6,300 bases of DNA, from assembly GCA_026387485.1 (NCBI GenBank), contig JAPLLQ010000029.1, positions 1 through 6,300 of the forward strand, given 5' to 3'. Origin of the DNA: Candidatus Omnitrophota bacterium (lineage in GTDB: Bacteria; Omnitrophota; Gorgyraeia; Gygaellales; Profunditerraquicolaceae). The notes under the pieces were generated by a model. It saw only the letters and a list, made by a program, of their open reading frames with translations. It did not search any database and was not told the origin of the DNA. Positions 5,875-6,300 of the stretch are shown one piece after another (positions within the stretch are counted from its first letter, which is position 1; the number at the start of each line of letters is the position of its first letter). A program made the translations under genes and the position numbers.

Positions 5875-6300
5875 AGTAAATTACTTACCTTTTCTACAGC
5901 TTCCTTAATCGTAGCAAAAGTCTTTTCATAAAACTCTAAAGGCTTACTTATTGGGTCAGCGATATCAAGATTATTATCATTTATTTTAGCAAATTCTTTT
6001 AATAAAAACACTCTATTTTTTACTTCCGGAGCTATTTTTAATATACCATCCTGATGCACCTTTTCCATAACCAGAATAAAATCGCTTTTCTTAATCATCT
6101 CCTTGGTTACCCGCTGGGAATAATGAGTTGAAACATCTATCCCCTCCCGGCTTAAAACTTCTCTTGTCCCCCCGGAAACCCCTAAGCCTGCCAATAGCAT
6201 TAAGCCGGCTGAAGAAACTTCAATATCGCTTCTATTTCTTTCTTTAAGTATTTTCTTTAACAGAGCTTCAGCCATAACTGAACGGCAGGAATTTCCGGTG
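5871..6300 (-). CDS. Low-molecular-weight protein (tyrosine or arginine) phosphatase, 5' end cut by window edge
   Basis: The reading frame runs in from the right edge, and the visible 142 codons begin with TGNSCRS followed by VMAEALLKK. This is the LMW-PTP P-loop C(X)5R-S missing only its first residue: the nucleophilic Cys codon straddles the window end (its last base is 6300), so the true start lies about 7-10 codons beyond. The ATG at 6275 is therefore an internal Met. SDFILVMEKVHQD (about visible residues 72-84) and the general-acid Asp-Pro (codons 5957-5952) with a downstream Tyr complete the family pattern. It removes phosphate from protein Tyr or, in YwlE-type members, Arg. Ser at the third residue before the P-loop Arg (visible residue 4) is unlike the common Ile of tyrosine-specific enzymes. 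Pro is replaced by Val after CRS. It overlaps rpiB by ATGA (5871-5874). Confidence 0.92.
   Translation of the reverse strand, partial: TGNSCRSVMAEALLKKILKERNRSDIEVSSAGLMLLAGLGVSGGTREVLSREGIDVSTHYSQRVTKEMIKKSDFILVMEKVHQDGILKIAPEVKNRVFLLKEFAKINDNNLDIADPISKPLEFYEKTFATIKEAVEKVSNLL

Noticed and set aside
5871..6275. Taking the ATG at 6275 as the phosphatase start.
   Set aside because: The frame stays open to the window edge and the upstream codons encode the P-loop TGNSCRS, without which the enzyme would have no active site. The true start is outside the window.

Overview
The window reads as one densely packed, leftward (minus-strand) stretch of a bacterial chromosome of moderate to low GC, with almost no non-coding DNA. 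Eight genes are visible: six complete in or nearly filling the window, and one cut at each end. From right to left (direction of transcription) they are: a low-molecular-weight protein phosphatase (5' end cut), ribose-5-phosphate isomerase B (rpiB), serine hydroxymethyltransferase (glyA), a ComEB-type dCMP deaminase, the transcriptional repressor NrdR, a DUF151/bifunctional-nuclease-like protein, a 179-bp intergenic gap, a class II CCA-adding-type nucleotidyltransferase with an HD domain, and an AsmA-family membrane-anchored protein (3' end cut). The phosphatase-rpiB-glyA order matches the Bacillus ywlE-ywlF-(ywlG)-glyA neighbourhood from memory. The AsmA-like protein argues for a cell with an outer membrane. 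The mix, with Lys/Ile-rich proteins, reminds me of Omnitrophota (candidate phylum) genomes, but this is an impression and not proof.

Genes 5871-6300 through 2812 form one likely operon: three junctions are 4-bp ATGA/GTGA stop-start overlaps, one is a 17-bp overlap and one a 10-bp gap. The cca and asmA-like genes form a second coupled pair (ATGA overlap). Functionally, glyA makes 5,10-methylene-THF, dCMP deaminase makes dUMP (together the two substrates of thymidylate synthesis), and NrdR controls ribonucleotide reductase, so the core is a dNTP/one-carbon supply cluster. RpiB adds the pentose phosphate link. The phosphatase and DUF151 protein have no obvious pathway link.

The one stretch not explained by genes is the gap at 2633-2811. 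It is almost filled by a 135-nt imperfect palindrome (2676-2810) that can fold into a single long branched-free hairpin of about 49 base pairs. All three non-Watson-Crick pairs inside its stems are G-T in the plus-strand sequence, so plus-strand RNA (or single-stranded DNA) folds better than the gene-sense strand. It looks like a mobile or dispersed intergenic hairpin element (MITE/REP-like) rather than a simple terminator. It is the most interesting item here. Smaller oddities are a 42-bp in-frame tandem duplication in the AsmA-like gene, a Cys-Lys-Ser-Gly-Ile-Gly active-site loop in RpiB, and a Ser in the phosphatase P-loop where substrate choice is decided.
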